A DNA stretch of 64,000 bases, from NCBI GenBank assembly GCA_017161305.1, contig CP031518.1, positions 930,001-994,000 of the forward strand, written 5' to 3'. This DNA comes from Treponema ruminis (lineage in GTDB: Bacteria; Spirochaetota; Spirochaetia; Treponematales; Treponemataceae). Below, one piece after another: positions 15,876-24,777 of this stretch (position 1 is the stretch's first letter; each line of letters opens with the position of its first letter). The notes under the pieces were generated by a model, which was not told the DNA's origin, did no database searches, and saw only the letters and a program-made list of their open reading frames with translations. Position numbers and translations under genes: made by a program.

Positions 15876-16556
15876 ATGATTGATTTTATTGAGACGATTT
15901 TGCCGAATGTGGCTAAGCACCCGGAGAGATTTTTTAACGGATTTCTGGAGACGCTCGTCATGGTGCTCTGGTCCGGCTCGATTAGTTTTGTGCTGGGACT
16001 GCTGATTGGAATTACGATTACCGTGACTAAAAAGGGGGGCATTCTTGAAAACAGGGTGGTTTATCAGATTCTGGACAAGCTGATTAACCTTTTCCGCTCG
16101 ATTCCTTTCATCATTTTGCTGACCGGCGTCATGCCCCTTTCGCGGCTTCTGATGGGAACGGCGATTGGCGTGCGGGGTGCGATTGTGCCTCTGGTTTTCG
16201 GATGCGTGCCATTTTTCAGCCGTCAGGTTGAGACTGCACTTGCCGAAGTTGACGGTGGTCTGATTGAGGCGGCAGAAAGCATGGGATTGAGCCCATTTGA
16301 CATTATTTTCCGCGTCTATCTTCGTGAAAGCGTGGGGCCTCTGGTTCGGGGAACGACCATTACGCTCGTGAGCCTGATTGGTCTTACTGCTATGGCTGGT
16401 GCCGTTGGTGCTGGCGGTCTTGGAAACTACGCGATTATGTACGGTCACGACAGGAATCAGCTTGATGTCACATGGCTTACGATTGTCGTGCTTGTGATTG
16501 TGGTCAACTTGATTCAGACGGGCGGAAACCGGATTGTCAGGAAGAACAGACATTAA
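15876..16556 (+). CDS. metI: MetI, methionine ABC transporter permease
   Basis: The ATG at 15876 has a perfect GGAGG 5 nt upstream; a longer TTG-start frame overlaps this Shine-Dalgarno and is less likely. The 226-residue protein has five predicted membrane helices and the MetI EAA loop (EAAESMGLSPFDIIFRVYLRES). The segment ending GAGGLGNYAIMYG is typical of MetI. It forms the inner-membrane channel with MetN. The hydroxyacid dehydrogenase gene follows after 42 bp. Confidence 0.94.
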   Translation: MIDFIETILPNVAKHPERFFNGFLETLVMVLWSGSISFVLGLLIGITITVTKKGGILENRVVYQILDKLINLFRSIPFIILLTGVMPLSRLLMGTAIGVRGAIVPLVFGCVPFFSRQVETALAEVDGGLIEAAESMGLSPFDIIFRVYLRESVGPLVRGTTITLVSLIGLTAMAGAVGAGGLGNYAIMYGHDRNQLDVTWLTIVVLVIVVNLIQTGGNRIVRKNRH

Positions 16557-16598
16557 AAAGTTAGGAATTAGGAGTTAGGAGTTTTTAAGGGGGACTTT

Positions 16599-17561
16599 AT
16601 GGCGATTAATAGACGGAAAATTGGAATTATTGGGGCGGGGCATGTCGGAAGTCATGGCGGATATGCTTTGATTTCGCAGGGACTGGCTGAAGAAATCGTT
16701 TATATCGATATTGATGAAAAAAAGGCGGCGGCTCAGGCACTGGACTTGTATGACTCATCGACTTACCTGAGCCATCATGCGACCGTCCGGGCTGGAAATT
16801 ATTCTGACATAAAGGATGCGGACATTCTGATTGTTGCGGCAGGTCCTTTACCTGACATGGCGGCAGGTCAGAACGACAGGCAGCAGACTCTGGGAGCGAC
16901 CGTTGAGATTTTGAAGGACATCGTGCCGAAAATCAAGGCGAGCGGATTTGACGGAATCATCATAAACATTTCGAATCCGGCTGACGTCGTAGCCCATTAC
17001 ATTCAGGAAAAACTGAACTGGAACCCCAGGAGGATTCTTTCAACCTCGACGACTTTGGACAGCGCAAGAGTCCGCCGTGCAATTGCAGAGGCGACAGGCT
17101 ACGACCAGAAATCAATCAACGCCTATGCTTTGAGCGAGCACGGAGAAACTCAGTTCGTGCCCTGGAGCCTTGTGACTGTGGCAGGAAAGCCCCTTCTTGA
17201 GCTGATTAAGGAGCAGCCGGAGCGTTTTGGAAAGCTCAACCTAGACGAAATTGCCCAAACAGCCAAAAAAGCGGGCTGGATAATCCTGGGCGGCAAGGGA
17301 AGCACGGAATTTGGAATCGGAGCCAGTATCGCAAATGTGGTTCAGGCGATTTTCTGCGACGAAAACAGAATCCTTCCGGTCTCAACCCTTCTCCAGGGCG
17401 AATACGGCTACACCGATGTCTTTGCAAGCGTTCCCTGCCGGCTCAACAACGAGGGCGTGGCAGAAGTGATTGAGCTTAAGCTGACGGAAGGGGAGAAGGC
17501 GAAATTTGACGCGAGTGTTAAGAGCATGTCGGAAAACTACAAGAGAGCTTTGGGGATATAG
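16599..17561 (+). CDS. L-2-hydroxyacid dehydrogenase of the L-lactate dehydrogenase family
   Basis: A 320-residue NAD-dependent enzyme: Rossmann GAGHVGSHGGYAL (13-25), IINISNPADVV, and active-site EHGETQFVPWS with the catalytic His. The substrate-specificity loop reads AGPLPDMAAGQNDRQQT and does not fit the usual lactate dehydrogenase QKPGETR pattern; the insertion and polar change recall L-2-hydroxyisocaproate dehydrogenases. It is therefore probably an L-2-hydroxyacid/2-oxoacid oxidoreductase for larger side chains, with lactate as the alternative. It is the third gene after metN-metI (42 bp gap, GGGGGA Shine-Dalgarno), which suggests 2-oxo or hydroxy acids related to methionine as substrates (inference). 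Confidence 0.85.
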   Translation: MAINRRKIGIIGAGHVGSHGGYALISQGLAEEIVYIDIDEKKAAAQALDLYDSSTYLSHHATVRAGNYSDIKDADILIVAAGPLPDMAAGQNDRQQTLGATVEILKDIVPKIKASGFDGIIINISNPADVVAHYIQEKLNWNPRRILSTSTTLDSARVRRAIAEATGYDQKSINAYALSEHGETQFVPWSLVTVAGKPLLELIKEQPERFGKLNLDEIAQTAKKAGWIILGGKGSTEFGIGASIANVVQAIFCDENRILPVSTLLQGEYGYTDVFASVPCRLNNEGVAEVIELKLTEGEKAKFDASVKSMSENYKRALGI

Positions 17562-17565
17562 GGAA

Positions 17566-17622
17566 GAAAAACAAGGGAAATTTTCCTCTATTTTTTCTTA
17601 ATTTCCCCTAATTTTTCCAAAT
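17566..17622. repeat. AGGGGAAATT-type intergenic repeat, copy A
   Basis: An AT-rich imperfect palindrome with GGGAAATTTTCCTCT and AATTTCCCC. Related copies lie at about 20911 and 22268, bracketing hsdR and fic. It can form a hairpin at the convergent ends of the dehydrogenase and hsdR genes and may act as a bidirectional terminator. Confidence 0.65.
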
Positions 17623-17655
17623 GCAGTTCAAAATCTTTACTTCGAGTGTAGCCGC

Positions 17656-20600
17656 TTACGCCGCCTCTCCTAACCAGCCGTAATGCTGCACTGACATATC
17701 CACAAAATGATTAAGGAGCAGATTAATTTTTGAATCAAAGGCTTCCTTGTCAAAACTCTGCGGCAGATCCGCATCAAGCGAAGAAATTATTGCATCTTTT
17801 ACTGTTGTTGAAGCTTGTTCATCTTTATACCAATCAACAACAAAAAGATTCTGTTTTTCTTCTGTGAGTTTCTTATAAAGATTTTTTGCGGCTAGCTTTA
17901 CTTTCTGCTCCTCTTCTTTTGTGAGTTTTCGTCCTTTTATGAGCAAATCAAACATTTCCAGTTCTTCTTCGGTAAGGCCTTCAGTTTCAGCACGCTTATC
18001 TTCGTTTTTCATGTCTTCGATAAGCTGTAAGAGTTGTTCGTAATAATCTTCGTTTTCACTGCCGCCGGCATTGTATTGGTCTATGATGTTTTTGAAGCGT
18101 TCACTGAACTTTATTCGCTCGCAGTTTTTGTTAATCATAATCTGTAGCATCTTCTGAATAAACGCTTTCATGTCATCAATTTCAATTGCTTTGTACTGAG
18201 CTTTATGGATTTCTTTTCTAAGTTCTTCTATATCAACTTTAGAAAGGTCAATTACCTTAAATTCGTGAATAAGATAATTAGAAGATTTTTTGCCGTCCGG
18301 GTCACTTGTGTCTTCTGGCTTTTCAGAACTTACCGATGTATCAAGCAGAGACTGCATTCTCATCTTTGCACGATCCAGCTTTTCATCATCAACAATGTTG
18401 TTCATCAAATCATTCAGATATTTGAGTGGCTTAAACTTTTCATTCTGCCAGCCCATCTCGAAAATCTCAGGTTTGCTTGCTTCGTAAAGATTAAGCATTG
18501 TATTTGTAATAACGCGGAACTTTTCTTTACCTTCGTCTTTCTGGTAAATAATTTCCAGCGCATTTCGCAAGGCTTCAAGTTTTTCCAAGTCATCGGGAAG
18601 CTTATTGATTTCTTCAAGACTGATATTAAGTTCGCTTAAAAACTCATCTGCTTCATTAATACTCTGCCCGATTAATTCAAGAAGATAATCAATATTTTTA
18701 GCAGGGAACTCATCTCCGTCATCGCCGGTTGCATAATCGGTAAGGGCCTGCTGCATATACTTAAAGACATTTACATAATCGACAATGATACCGCTTGTTT
18801 TACCCGGATAAACACGGTTTGCACGTGCAATTGCCTGCATGAGAGTATGGCCTTTCATAGGTTTATCAAGATAGAGAGTAGAAAGATTTGGAACATCAAA
18901 ACCTGTAAGCCACATTGCGCAAACAAAAACAAGCTGCAACGGATCATTTTTATCTTTGAATCGGTCTTCAATATCTACTCCGTCAACAATCTTATTCATC
19001 TTGTCACGATGAGGTTTTATATTTAATCCCTGTTCTGCAAACTTCTTTTCTTCGTCTGCGTCTTCAGAAATTATTACCGCCATTTCTACATTATTCATGT
19101 AATCAAGGCGAGCTTTGATTTCGTCACGTTCTTCTTTAGTCTTAGCATTACTACGGTCAATCATCAACTTTTTCTTTTCCAAATCCCAGTAATGCTGAAC
19201 CTTGTCGTACATTTTTACAGCTGTAAACTTATCTACAGAAACAACCATTCCCTTTCCAAGAAAGCCTCGACGAGGAAAATGATGAGCAATATCTTGAGCA
19301 ATTTTATCAAGACGTTCATCGCGTTTAAGAACTTCAATTATCTTGCTGCCGGAATCTTCCAGCTTTTTGATTTCTTCTTCATTTAGATTTTCATCTTCAA
19401 TAATGTCTACAATATCATCATCAAGGAAGTTATTTGTAAGACCGACTTCAGGCACACGGCGACTATAGAACAAAGGAACTGTACTTCCATCTTCAACAGA
19501 CTGTGCAAAATTGTATTCGGAAACATAATCTCCAAACCACTGATTTGTCAGGCGTTTTGAACCAAGCAGTGGAGTTCCTGTAAAAGCTATGAAATTTGCA
19601 TTTGGCAAAGCGGTGTGCATGTTTTCCGCAAGATCTTTGTACTGAGTACGATGCGCTTCATCAATCAAAACAAAAATGTCGTTGCGTTCGCTAAGAACAG
19701 GATATTTCTTTCCTTTGTCATAACGAAATTTATGAATCATAGAGAAAATGAATTTCTTGTTGCTCTTAAGATATTCGCGGAGCTGTTCTGAGTTTTTAGG
19801 CTGACATTCTTCTTTATTACCGATAACTTCTGTGCGAACAAAGTTTTTGTAAATCTGAGTATCAAGGTCTGTTCGATCCGTAACAATAAAGAAAGTAAAG
19901 TTTCCCTTTAATTTACGAGCACATTTTCTTGCAAAGAAAACCATGGAATATGACTTACCGGAGCCTTGAGTATGCCAGAAGACACCAAGCTTTCCTTTAA
20001 GATCTTCCCGGCGTTCAACATTTCGCATAAGATTATTTACACCGAGGAACTGGTGGTTCTTTGCAATTATTTTGACTTTTTGATTTTGGAACAAAATAAA
20101 ATTTTCAATGTAATCAATCAGATGTTCTTTTTTACAAAGACCGCGGGCAAAGTATTCAATGGAAACACCTCGCGCTTTTATATCCTTGCGGTTTGGCTTT
20201 TCATTTTCGCTTTCAACCTTTAGCCATTCAAAGAAAAACTCAAAATCTGAATTCCAGGCGCCAAGTCGGGTTTCCAAACCGTTGCTCAAAACACAAATCT
20301 GATTAAAGGCAAAAAGATTTGGAATATCTTTTTTGTAGTCCGTAAGATTTTTATTATAGGCTTCTTCTATTTTGATGATAGCATTTTTAAGTTCAACAAA
20401 AACAAGAGGAAGTCCGTTTACAAAAATAATAACATCAGGACGCCGCCAATAATACTGACCCTGAATCCACATCTGAGAAACGGCAGTAAAAATATTGTTT
20501 TGAGGATTTTCAAAATCAATGAGTTTAACAAAATCAAAAGTTTGCTTACCGTCTTTTTTGAAATCAACCTTTTTACCGTTACGAATCAGATTGTAATTAT

Positions 20601-20886
20601 CGTAATTGGTTTTTACCATGTCAGTGCCGGTAAAGTCACGGCATAGTTCCCGAATTACGGAATCAATATTCTCAGTAGGAATATTTGTATTGATTTTGTA
20701 AAGAGCAGTTTTTATCTGCTCTGGCAAAACACATTGCTTTTTAGAAGTACGACAAGTTCCATCGTTCAGATCTGCCTTATGGTTTGGATTTGAATCGCAC
20801 TGGATGAAGTTATACGCAAGCTCATCGCTTTTAAGAATATTTATAAGAGAAACTTCAATATCATCTTCGGTAATGTAATTTGCCAT
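17656..20886 (-). CDS. hsdR: HsdR, type I restriction enzyme motor/nuclease subunit
   Basis: I start at ATG 20886 (MANYITEDD), with GGAG 8 nt upstream, not at the in-frame GTG three codons earlier. The 1076-residue protein has the N-terminal PD-ExK nuclease (D151, then E165-L-K167 in FVELKNA), a superfamily 2 translocase with GSGKS (307-311) and DEAH (408-411), TGTPLLG, and later motif VI QAIARANRVYPGK. The C-terminal helical domain is Lys/Glu-rich. It cleaves unmethylated DNA after ATP-driven translocation in complex with HsdM2-HsdS. It is the last gene of the island on the minus strand, downstream of fic. All nuclease and motor motifs look intact. Confidence 0.96.
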   Translation of the reverse strand: MANYITEDDIEVSLINILKSDELAYNFIQCDSNPNHKADLNDGTCRTSKKQCVLPEQIKTALYKINTNIPTENIDSVIRELCRDFTGTDMVKTNYDNYNLIRNGKKVDFKKDGKQTFDFVKLIDFENPQNNIFTAVSQMWIQGQYYWRRPDVIIFVNGLPLVFVELKNAIIKIEEAYNKNLTDYKKDIPNLFAFNQICVLSNGLETRLGAWNSDFEFFFEWLKVESENEKPNRKDIKARGVSIEYFARGLCKKEHLIDYIENFILFQNQKVKIIAKNHQFLGVNNLMRNVERREDLKGKLGVFWHTQGSGKSYSMVFFARKCARKLKGNFTFFIVTDRTDLDTQIYKNFVRTEVIGNKEECQPKNSEQLREYLKSNKKFIFSMIHKFRYDKGKKYPVLSERNDIFVLIDEAHRTQYKDLAENMHTALPNANFIAFTGTPLLGSKRLTNQWFGDYVSEYNFAQSVEDGSTVPLFYSRRVPEVGLTNNFLDDDIVDIIEDENLNEEEIKKLEDSGSKIIEVLKRDERLDKIAQDIAHHFPRRGFLGKGMVVSVDKFTAVKMYDKVQHYWDLEKKKLMIDRSNAKTKEERDEIKARLDYMNNVEMAVIISEDADEEKKFAEQGLNIKPHRDKMNKIVDGVDIEDRFKDKNDPLQLVFVCAMWLTGFDVPNLSTLYLDKPMKGHTLMQAIARANRVYPGKTSGIIVDYVNVFKYMQQALTDYATGDDGDEFPAKNIDYLLELIGQSINEADEFLSELNISLEEINKLPDDLEKLEALRNALEIIYQKDEGKEKFRVITNTMLNLYEASKPEIFEMGWQNEKFKPLKYLNDLMNNIVDDEKLDRAKMRMQSLLDTSVSSEKPEDTSDPDGKKSSNYLIHEFKVIDLSKVDIEELRKEIHKAQYKAIEIDDMKAFIQKMLQIMINKNCERIKFSERFKNIIDQYNAGGSENEDYYEQLLQLIEDMKNEDKRAETEGLTEEELEMFDLLIKGRKLTKEEEQKVKLAAKNLYKKLTEEKQNLFVVDWYKDEQASTTVKDAIISSLDADLPQSFDKEAFDSKINLLLNHFVDMSVQHYGWLGEAA

Positions 20887-20910
20887 AAATATCACTCCGC
20901 AACTTTGTAA

Positions 20911-20960
20911 ATAAAATAGGGGAAATTTTCCTCTAATTTCCTCTAATTTCCCTTATTTTA
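20911..20960. repeat. AGGGGAAATT-type intergenic repeat, copy B (encodes the fic C-terminus)
   Basis: AGGGGAAATTTTCCTCT, then AATTTCCTCT and AATTTCCC. The fic stop at 20933 lies inside this copy, so the last residues IREIRGN of the Fic protein are repeat-encoded. The other part lies directly before hsdR. Confidence 0.65.
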
Positions 20961-22231
20961 TCTTCAAAATCTTCTGCTCTAAGATATCCAACAAGACGCT
21001 GATTTAACGGATAAGTTTTTAATAATCCCATTTGAACAAGTCCTTCTAAATCAGATCTAATCGTCTTAACTGAAACTCCCAATTCTGTCTGCAAGTCTTT
21101 ACTGATAAATATTGTACTTGGTTTTTCAGTTGCAATTTTAATGATTTGAGCCTGCCGTTCGTTAATACCTATTATTGTTTTGAATTCAAACAAGGCGGCC
21201 TGCTCTTTAGCTTTTCGTTCAAGGTATTTAGTTAATTCTATAAATGCCTTATTCAACACTACAAGATTATAATTTATAAAATATCCTAAATCATAATCAT
21301 CATGCTCAGTATACAAAAAGACTTTTTCATATTTATCTTTTGAAGCATATATGATTCTTGAAATCGATAAAAATTCTGTAAGCCAATACCCCTTCTTAAG
21401 CATATACCAATAAAAAAGCGAACGAGCCGTTCGTCCATTTCCATCAGTAAAAGGGTGTAAAAAAGAAATTACAAAGTGAATAATTATCGCCTTTATAATT
21501 GGATGTATGAAAGTTTCATCTGTATTTGCAAAATCGCATAAATCATTTAAGACCGTTTCAATTTCGTTGTAGTCTGGAGGATTATGAGCTACTTCGCCAG
21601 TTATATTATTTGAAACGACTATATCATTGCTGTTTCTGAATTTGCCTTCTTCTTCTGGATTTTCCAAAGTTTTTTCTGTTATCTGTCTATGTATTTCTAA
21701 TAACAGCTCTTTGGTTAAAGGTTCATTTTTATTTTCAGAAAGAAATCGAATTGTTTTATAATTATTCAATATCATTTGCTGACTTGAATCTTTAGGTTTT
21801 TTTTGCTTACGAAGCATTTCCTTAGCAACCTTTCGAGTTGTAGATGCACCTTCCATCTGGCTGGATGCGATTGCTTCTTCCATAATTGAACTAAGCAAAT
21901 AATAGTGTTTTGTTTTTCCAGATATCAGATTATCAGAAGATAAAGTACCTCCAAAGTTCATGTCAAAATCGTGAAGGTATTTCTGCATAAAATCATTTAT
22001 CTTGTATTTGAAAATATATTTACCAAACGAAACTACACTAGACATGCGAGATAATTTTATTGCTGCCCAAAAATCTTTTGGGTCTATTCCTTTTGGGGAA
22101 TTATATTTTACCTTATCCCAATAGTAATAGTTTTCGTCTACCTTTCTGAAATAGCTTCGATACTCGGGATTGATTATTAGAGAAACAGCTGCTTCAGGAT
22201 TAAAATCTGATTTTGGTGGATTTTCAATCAT
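20933..22231 (-). CDS. Fic-domain protein (probable AMP transferase) with C-terminal winged helix
   Basis: A 432-residue protein with the full Fic motif HPFTDGNGRTAR (259-270) and, N-terminal to it, the inhibitory-helix motif SSQMEG (123-128; S/T-xxx-E-G/N type), so it is a self-inhibited class II Fic. A C-terminal winged-helix region (about 355-420, STIFISKDLQTELGVSVKTI) resembles the many Fic-wHTH proteins found near type I R-M genes. Fic enzymes transfer AMP or other nucleotide parts to target proteins. It lies between the KAP gene and hsdR. The target is unknown; HsdR or the KAP protein could be candidates by context only. Confidence 0.92.
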   Translation of the reverse strand: MIENPPKSDFNPEAAVSLIINPEYRSYFRKVDENYYYWDKVKYNSPKGIDPKDFWAAIKLSRMSSVVSFGKYIFKYKINDFMQKYLHDFDMNFGGTLSSDNLISGKTKHYYLLSSIMEEAIASSQMEGASTTRKVAKEMLRKQKKPKDSSQQMILNNYKTIRFLSENKNEPLTKELLLEIHRQITEKTLENPEEEGKFRNSNDIVVSNNITGEVAHNPPDYNEIETVLNDLCDFANTDETFIHPIIKAIIIHFVISFLHPFTDGNGRTARSLFYWYMLKKGYWLTEFLSISRIIYASKDKYEKVFLYTEHDDYDLGYFINYNLVVLNKAFIELTKYLERKAKEQAALFEFKTIIGINERQAQIIKIATEKPSTIFISKDLQTELGVSVKTIRSDLEGLVQMGLLKTYPLNQRLVGYLRAEDFEDKIREIRGN

Positions 22232-22267
22232 AGTTTAACTATAACATAGCTTCGTCGTGTTGGCAAG

Positions 22268-22315
22268 AAAAATAGGGGAAATTTTCTTCTAATTTCCCCT
22301 ATTTTCCCTTGTTTC
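22268..22315. repeat. AGGGGAAATT-type intergenic repeat, copy C
   Basis: The clearest copy: ATAGGGGAAATT and AATTTCCCCTAT form a 12-bp perfect stem around TTCTTCT, then TTTCCC. It lies just upstream of fic on the minus strand. Copies A and B lie beyond hsdR and fic. Confidence 0.7.
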
Positions 22316-22320
22316 ATGAG

Positions 22321-22365
22321 TTCTATTTCGCAAAATCAATCATTTTTTAATTTTGCGAAATAGAA
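22321..22365. repeat. 16-bp-arm perfect hairpin between KAP gene and fic
   Basis: TTCTATTTCGCAAAAT (22321-22336) and its exact reverse complement (22350-22365) around a 13-nt loop. No U-tract follows in either direction, so it is not a standard terminator. It sits 18 bp downstream of the KAP gene stop. Confidence 0.75.
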
Positions 22366-22382
22366 AGGTGTTATATTTTATC

Positions 22383-24686
22383 TTAATTTATAGTTGGTGG
22401 AATAAAATCATTATTTCGATATTCATAAAATCGAATAAAAAGATCACATCCTTTTTTATGGCGCTTATATAGTTCATCATTCAAATTGATTATTGATTCT
22501 ATTCTGGTCTTAGCATCTTCTAAATCACAAAATAATATAAGTGCATTATAATTAAATCTCTCATTTTCAAAAACCTGATTTCCTGTGCTTGATTTTGCGA
22601 TATAAACCATTTTATCAACAATAGTTAAGAATTCATTATCTGTTTCCACTTTTTTACTTGCATATTTTTTGAAAGACTCGGTGTCTTGTGTATTCCAATA
22701 AAAACAAATTCTAGTATAAAATTTACTATTTATTAAAGAATCTTGATGATCTTTGATTTTTTGTAATAGCAAGAGGTTTAATTCATTATATGATTCTTCT
22801 GTTGTTATCATTTGCTGATAATTCTTCTTTTCTATACATTCTTTATCCATATAGAGAATATGAATAAACATACAGATATCTTTTGTAGCAGTAAGAAGTT
22901 TTTTCAACAATTCTGAATTCTGCTCCTTACTCTTTTCTTTTATTAAGAAATAATAAATTCTAAAAACAGTTGTATCACTACCAAACCCCCAGAACTCATT
23001 TCCATCAGGCAGGTCTTCTGCAACATCAAATAAAGCTGAAAAATATGGGATAAAATTCTTTTCCTCAATAAATGAACCTGACAGAGAATTACTTTCCAAT
23101 AATTTTAATAAAGACAAAGCTTTTCCGTCGCTGATGTATTTCCTAAATATTTTAATTAGTTCATCATAATTATCAGATAATGATTTAATTAACTGTACAT
23201 CATAGTTTGAGCAATCATTCTTAGGAATGCCTGGCACATGATTAAAATACACATCAAAATATTTTTCTGAAGCAATGGAACAATATTTATCATTATTATA
23301 ATACGAAGTTGGCGCCAGAATACTAGATACATCTTTTGAACAATACCTAATAGCTGGAAAGATTTGAGCTAAAATGCAATCTAAACAATCTTTATCATTT
23401 TCTGTATATGATTCATTAAAACTTTCGGAAAACCATTTATCATATCTTTCTTTTTTGTTTGGAATCTTATATTCTAGATTTTCTTTAGAAGTAATAAACC
23501 ATAGTTTATTATCTCTGATAAAATCATAATACTCTGGGAATTTCAAACGAATAAACTCAATAGCTAGAAAATCTATAAGATTGATTTCTAAAACGCCTTT
23601 ATTAATAAACTGTGATAATTTGAATTTAACGGCATTTACATATCTTTTGATTTCACGAATAGTTGTAAGATTTGAGACTATCGAATTATATACATAAGCC
23701 CATTTTGTATTTTCTATTCCGAAAATTGAATTCTGTTCTTCTGTAAAATCCTGGGCAATATTTTTCAATTCGTCCATTAAAATTCTACTTAATGTAGATG
23801 ATGGAATTGAAGGCAAATCATATTCAATATTAATAATCTTTTCCAAGTATTCTCTACCATCGATTCTATTTTGAATATCCAAACTTTTTTCGACAATTTC
23901 TCTATCAAAGGAAAGCAAGTATATTGTGTTTGGAAAATCAGCATTAGAACGTACAATTCTAAAAAGCTGTTTTATTTCTTGTGATGATAATCTGTCAATG
24001 TCATCCATAATGATGATTAGTTTTCTATTTTCTTTCTCTAAAATATTACCAATATCTTTTTTGATTTTTGAAACAGATTCATCTAAATTTTCATTTCGAA
24101 TCTTAATAACAGAAAGAACGATATTACATACTATAATAATAAAGGAAACTATTAGTGTTATTGGTGATATCCATTTTGAAAGCTCTTTTATTTCTTTACA
24201 AAAATCTGGAAACAATTGAGGCAAGCTTATTCCTACAAAAGACAAGACCATTGTTATCGCTGACCAGAATGTAAGCATCGATTGTTTTGTAGGAGTTAAT
24301 TTGATTAAATTCAAATATAACTCTAATTTCTTTCCAAAGCCTTTTATCTTATCAGGTCCTTTTAATGTTGCTTGAATCTGTCGTATAAATGGTTCTAATA
24401 AATCTTCTGTTTCAGAATATCCCCAAGGATTAAAATTAATTACGATTGGAGATTTCTTCTTATCTTTTGATGATTTTTTTTCTTTTTCGGAAGACAACTG
24501 TTTCTCTAATAAATTTATAATGGAAGTTTTACCAGAGCCCCATTTTCCAAAAAGGCCAATAACTAATGATTTTTTATCATTCCATGAAAGTAGAGAAGAA
24601 GAAAGATTTTCAACAAAGCTCTTACGATTTAATAAATCATCTTCAAAAGTATTGATTGCTTCGTCTGATAATATCCGTTCAGTCAT
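22383..24686 (-). CDS. KAP-family P-loop NTPase with membrane segments
   Basis: ATG at 24686 (MTERILSDEA) is chosen because the longer frame runs over the likely leader. The 767-residue protein has Walker A GKWGSGKTS (about 47-55), two membrane segments inserted in the NTPase domain (MLTFWSAITMVLSFVGISL and WISPITLIVSFIIIVC), Walker B KLIIIMDDIDRLS, and a long helical C-terminal half. Two membrane helices inserted between Walker A and B are the mark of KAP NTPases. Several anti-phage systems contain KAP proteins. The gene is much more AT-rich than its flanks. The role here is unknown; the place between hsdS and hsdR suggests defence. Confidence 0.88.
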   Translation of the reverse strand: MTERILSDEAINTFEDDLLNRKSFVENLSSSLLSWNDKKSLVIGLFGKWGSGKTSIINLLEKQLSSEKEKKSSKDKKKSPIVINFNPWGYSETEDLLEPFIRQIQATLKGPDKIKGFGKKLELYLNLIKLTPTKQSMLTFWSAITMVLSFVGISLPQLFPDFCKEIKELSKWISPITLIVSFIIIVCNIVLSVIKIRNENLDESVSKIKKDIGNILEKENRKLIIIMDDIDRLSSQEIKQLFRIVRSNADFPNTIYLLSFDREIVEKSLDIQNRIDGREYLEKIINIEYDLPSIPSSTLSRILMDELKNIAQDFTEEQNSIFGIENTKWAYVYNSIVSNLTTIREIKRYVNAVKFKLSQFINKGVLEINLIDFLAIEFIRLKFPEYYDFIRDNKLWFITSKENLEYKIPNKKERYDKWFSESFNESYTENDKDCLDCILAQIFPAIRYCSKDVSSILAPTSYYNNDKYCSIASEKYFDVYFNHVPGIPKNDCSNYDVQLIKSLSDNYDELIKIFRKYISDGKALSLLKLLESNSLSGSFIEEKNFIPYFSALFDVAEDLPDGNEFWGFGSDTTVFRIYYFLIKEKSKEQNSELLKKLLTATKDICMFIHILYMDKECIEKKNYQQMITTEESYNELNLLLLQKIKDHQDSLINSKFYTRICFYWNTQDTESFKKYASKKVETDNEFLTIVDKMVYIAKSSTGNQVFENERFNYNALILFCDLEDAKTRIESIINLNDELYKRHKKGCDLFIRFYEYRNNDFIPPTIN

Positions 24687-24777
24687 CACGTTCTCTCTAT
24701 ATATAATTTCTTTATTAAATATTCCAACTCTTATTATCAAAGATAATTGTTTCCATGGTGTTTATTATTCATCAATG

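Noticed and set aside
15189..16553. 454-codon minus-strand frame opposite metN and metI
   Set aside because: Antisense to two certain genes, spans their hairpin-rich spacer, His/Asn/Gln-rich and without any recognisable domain; a shadow of codon bias.
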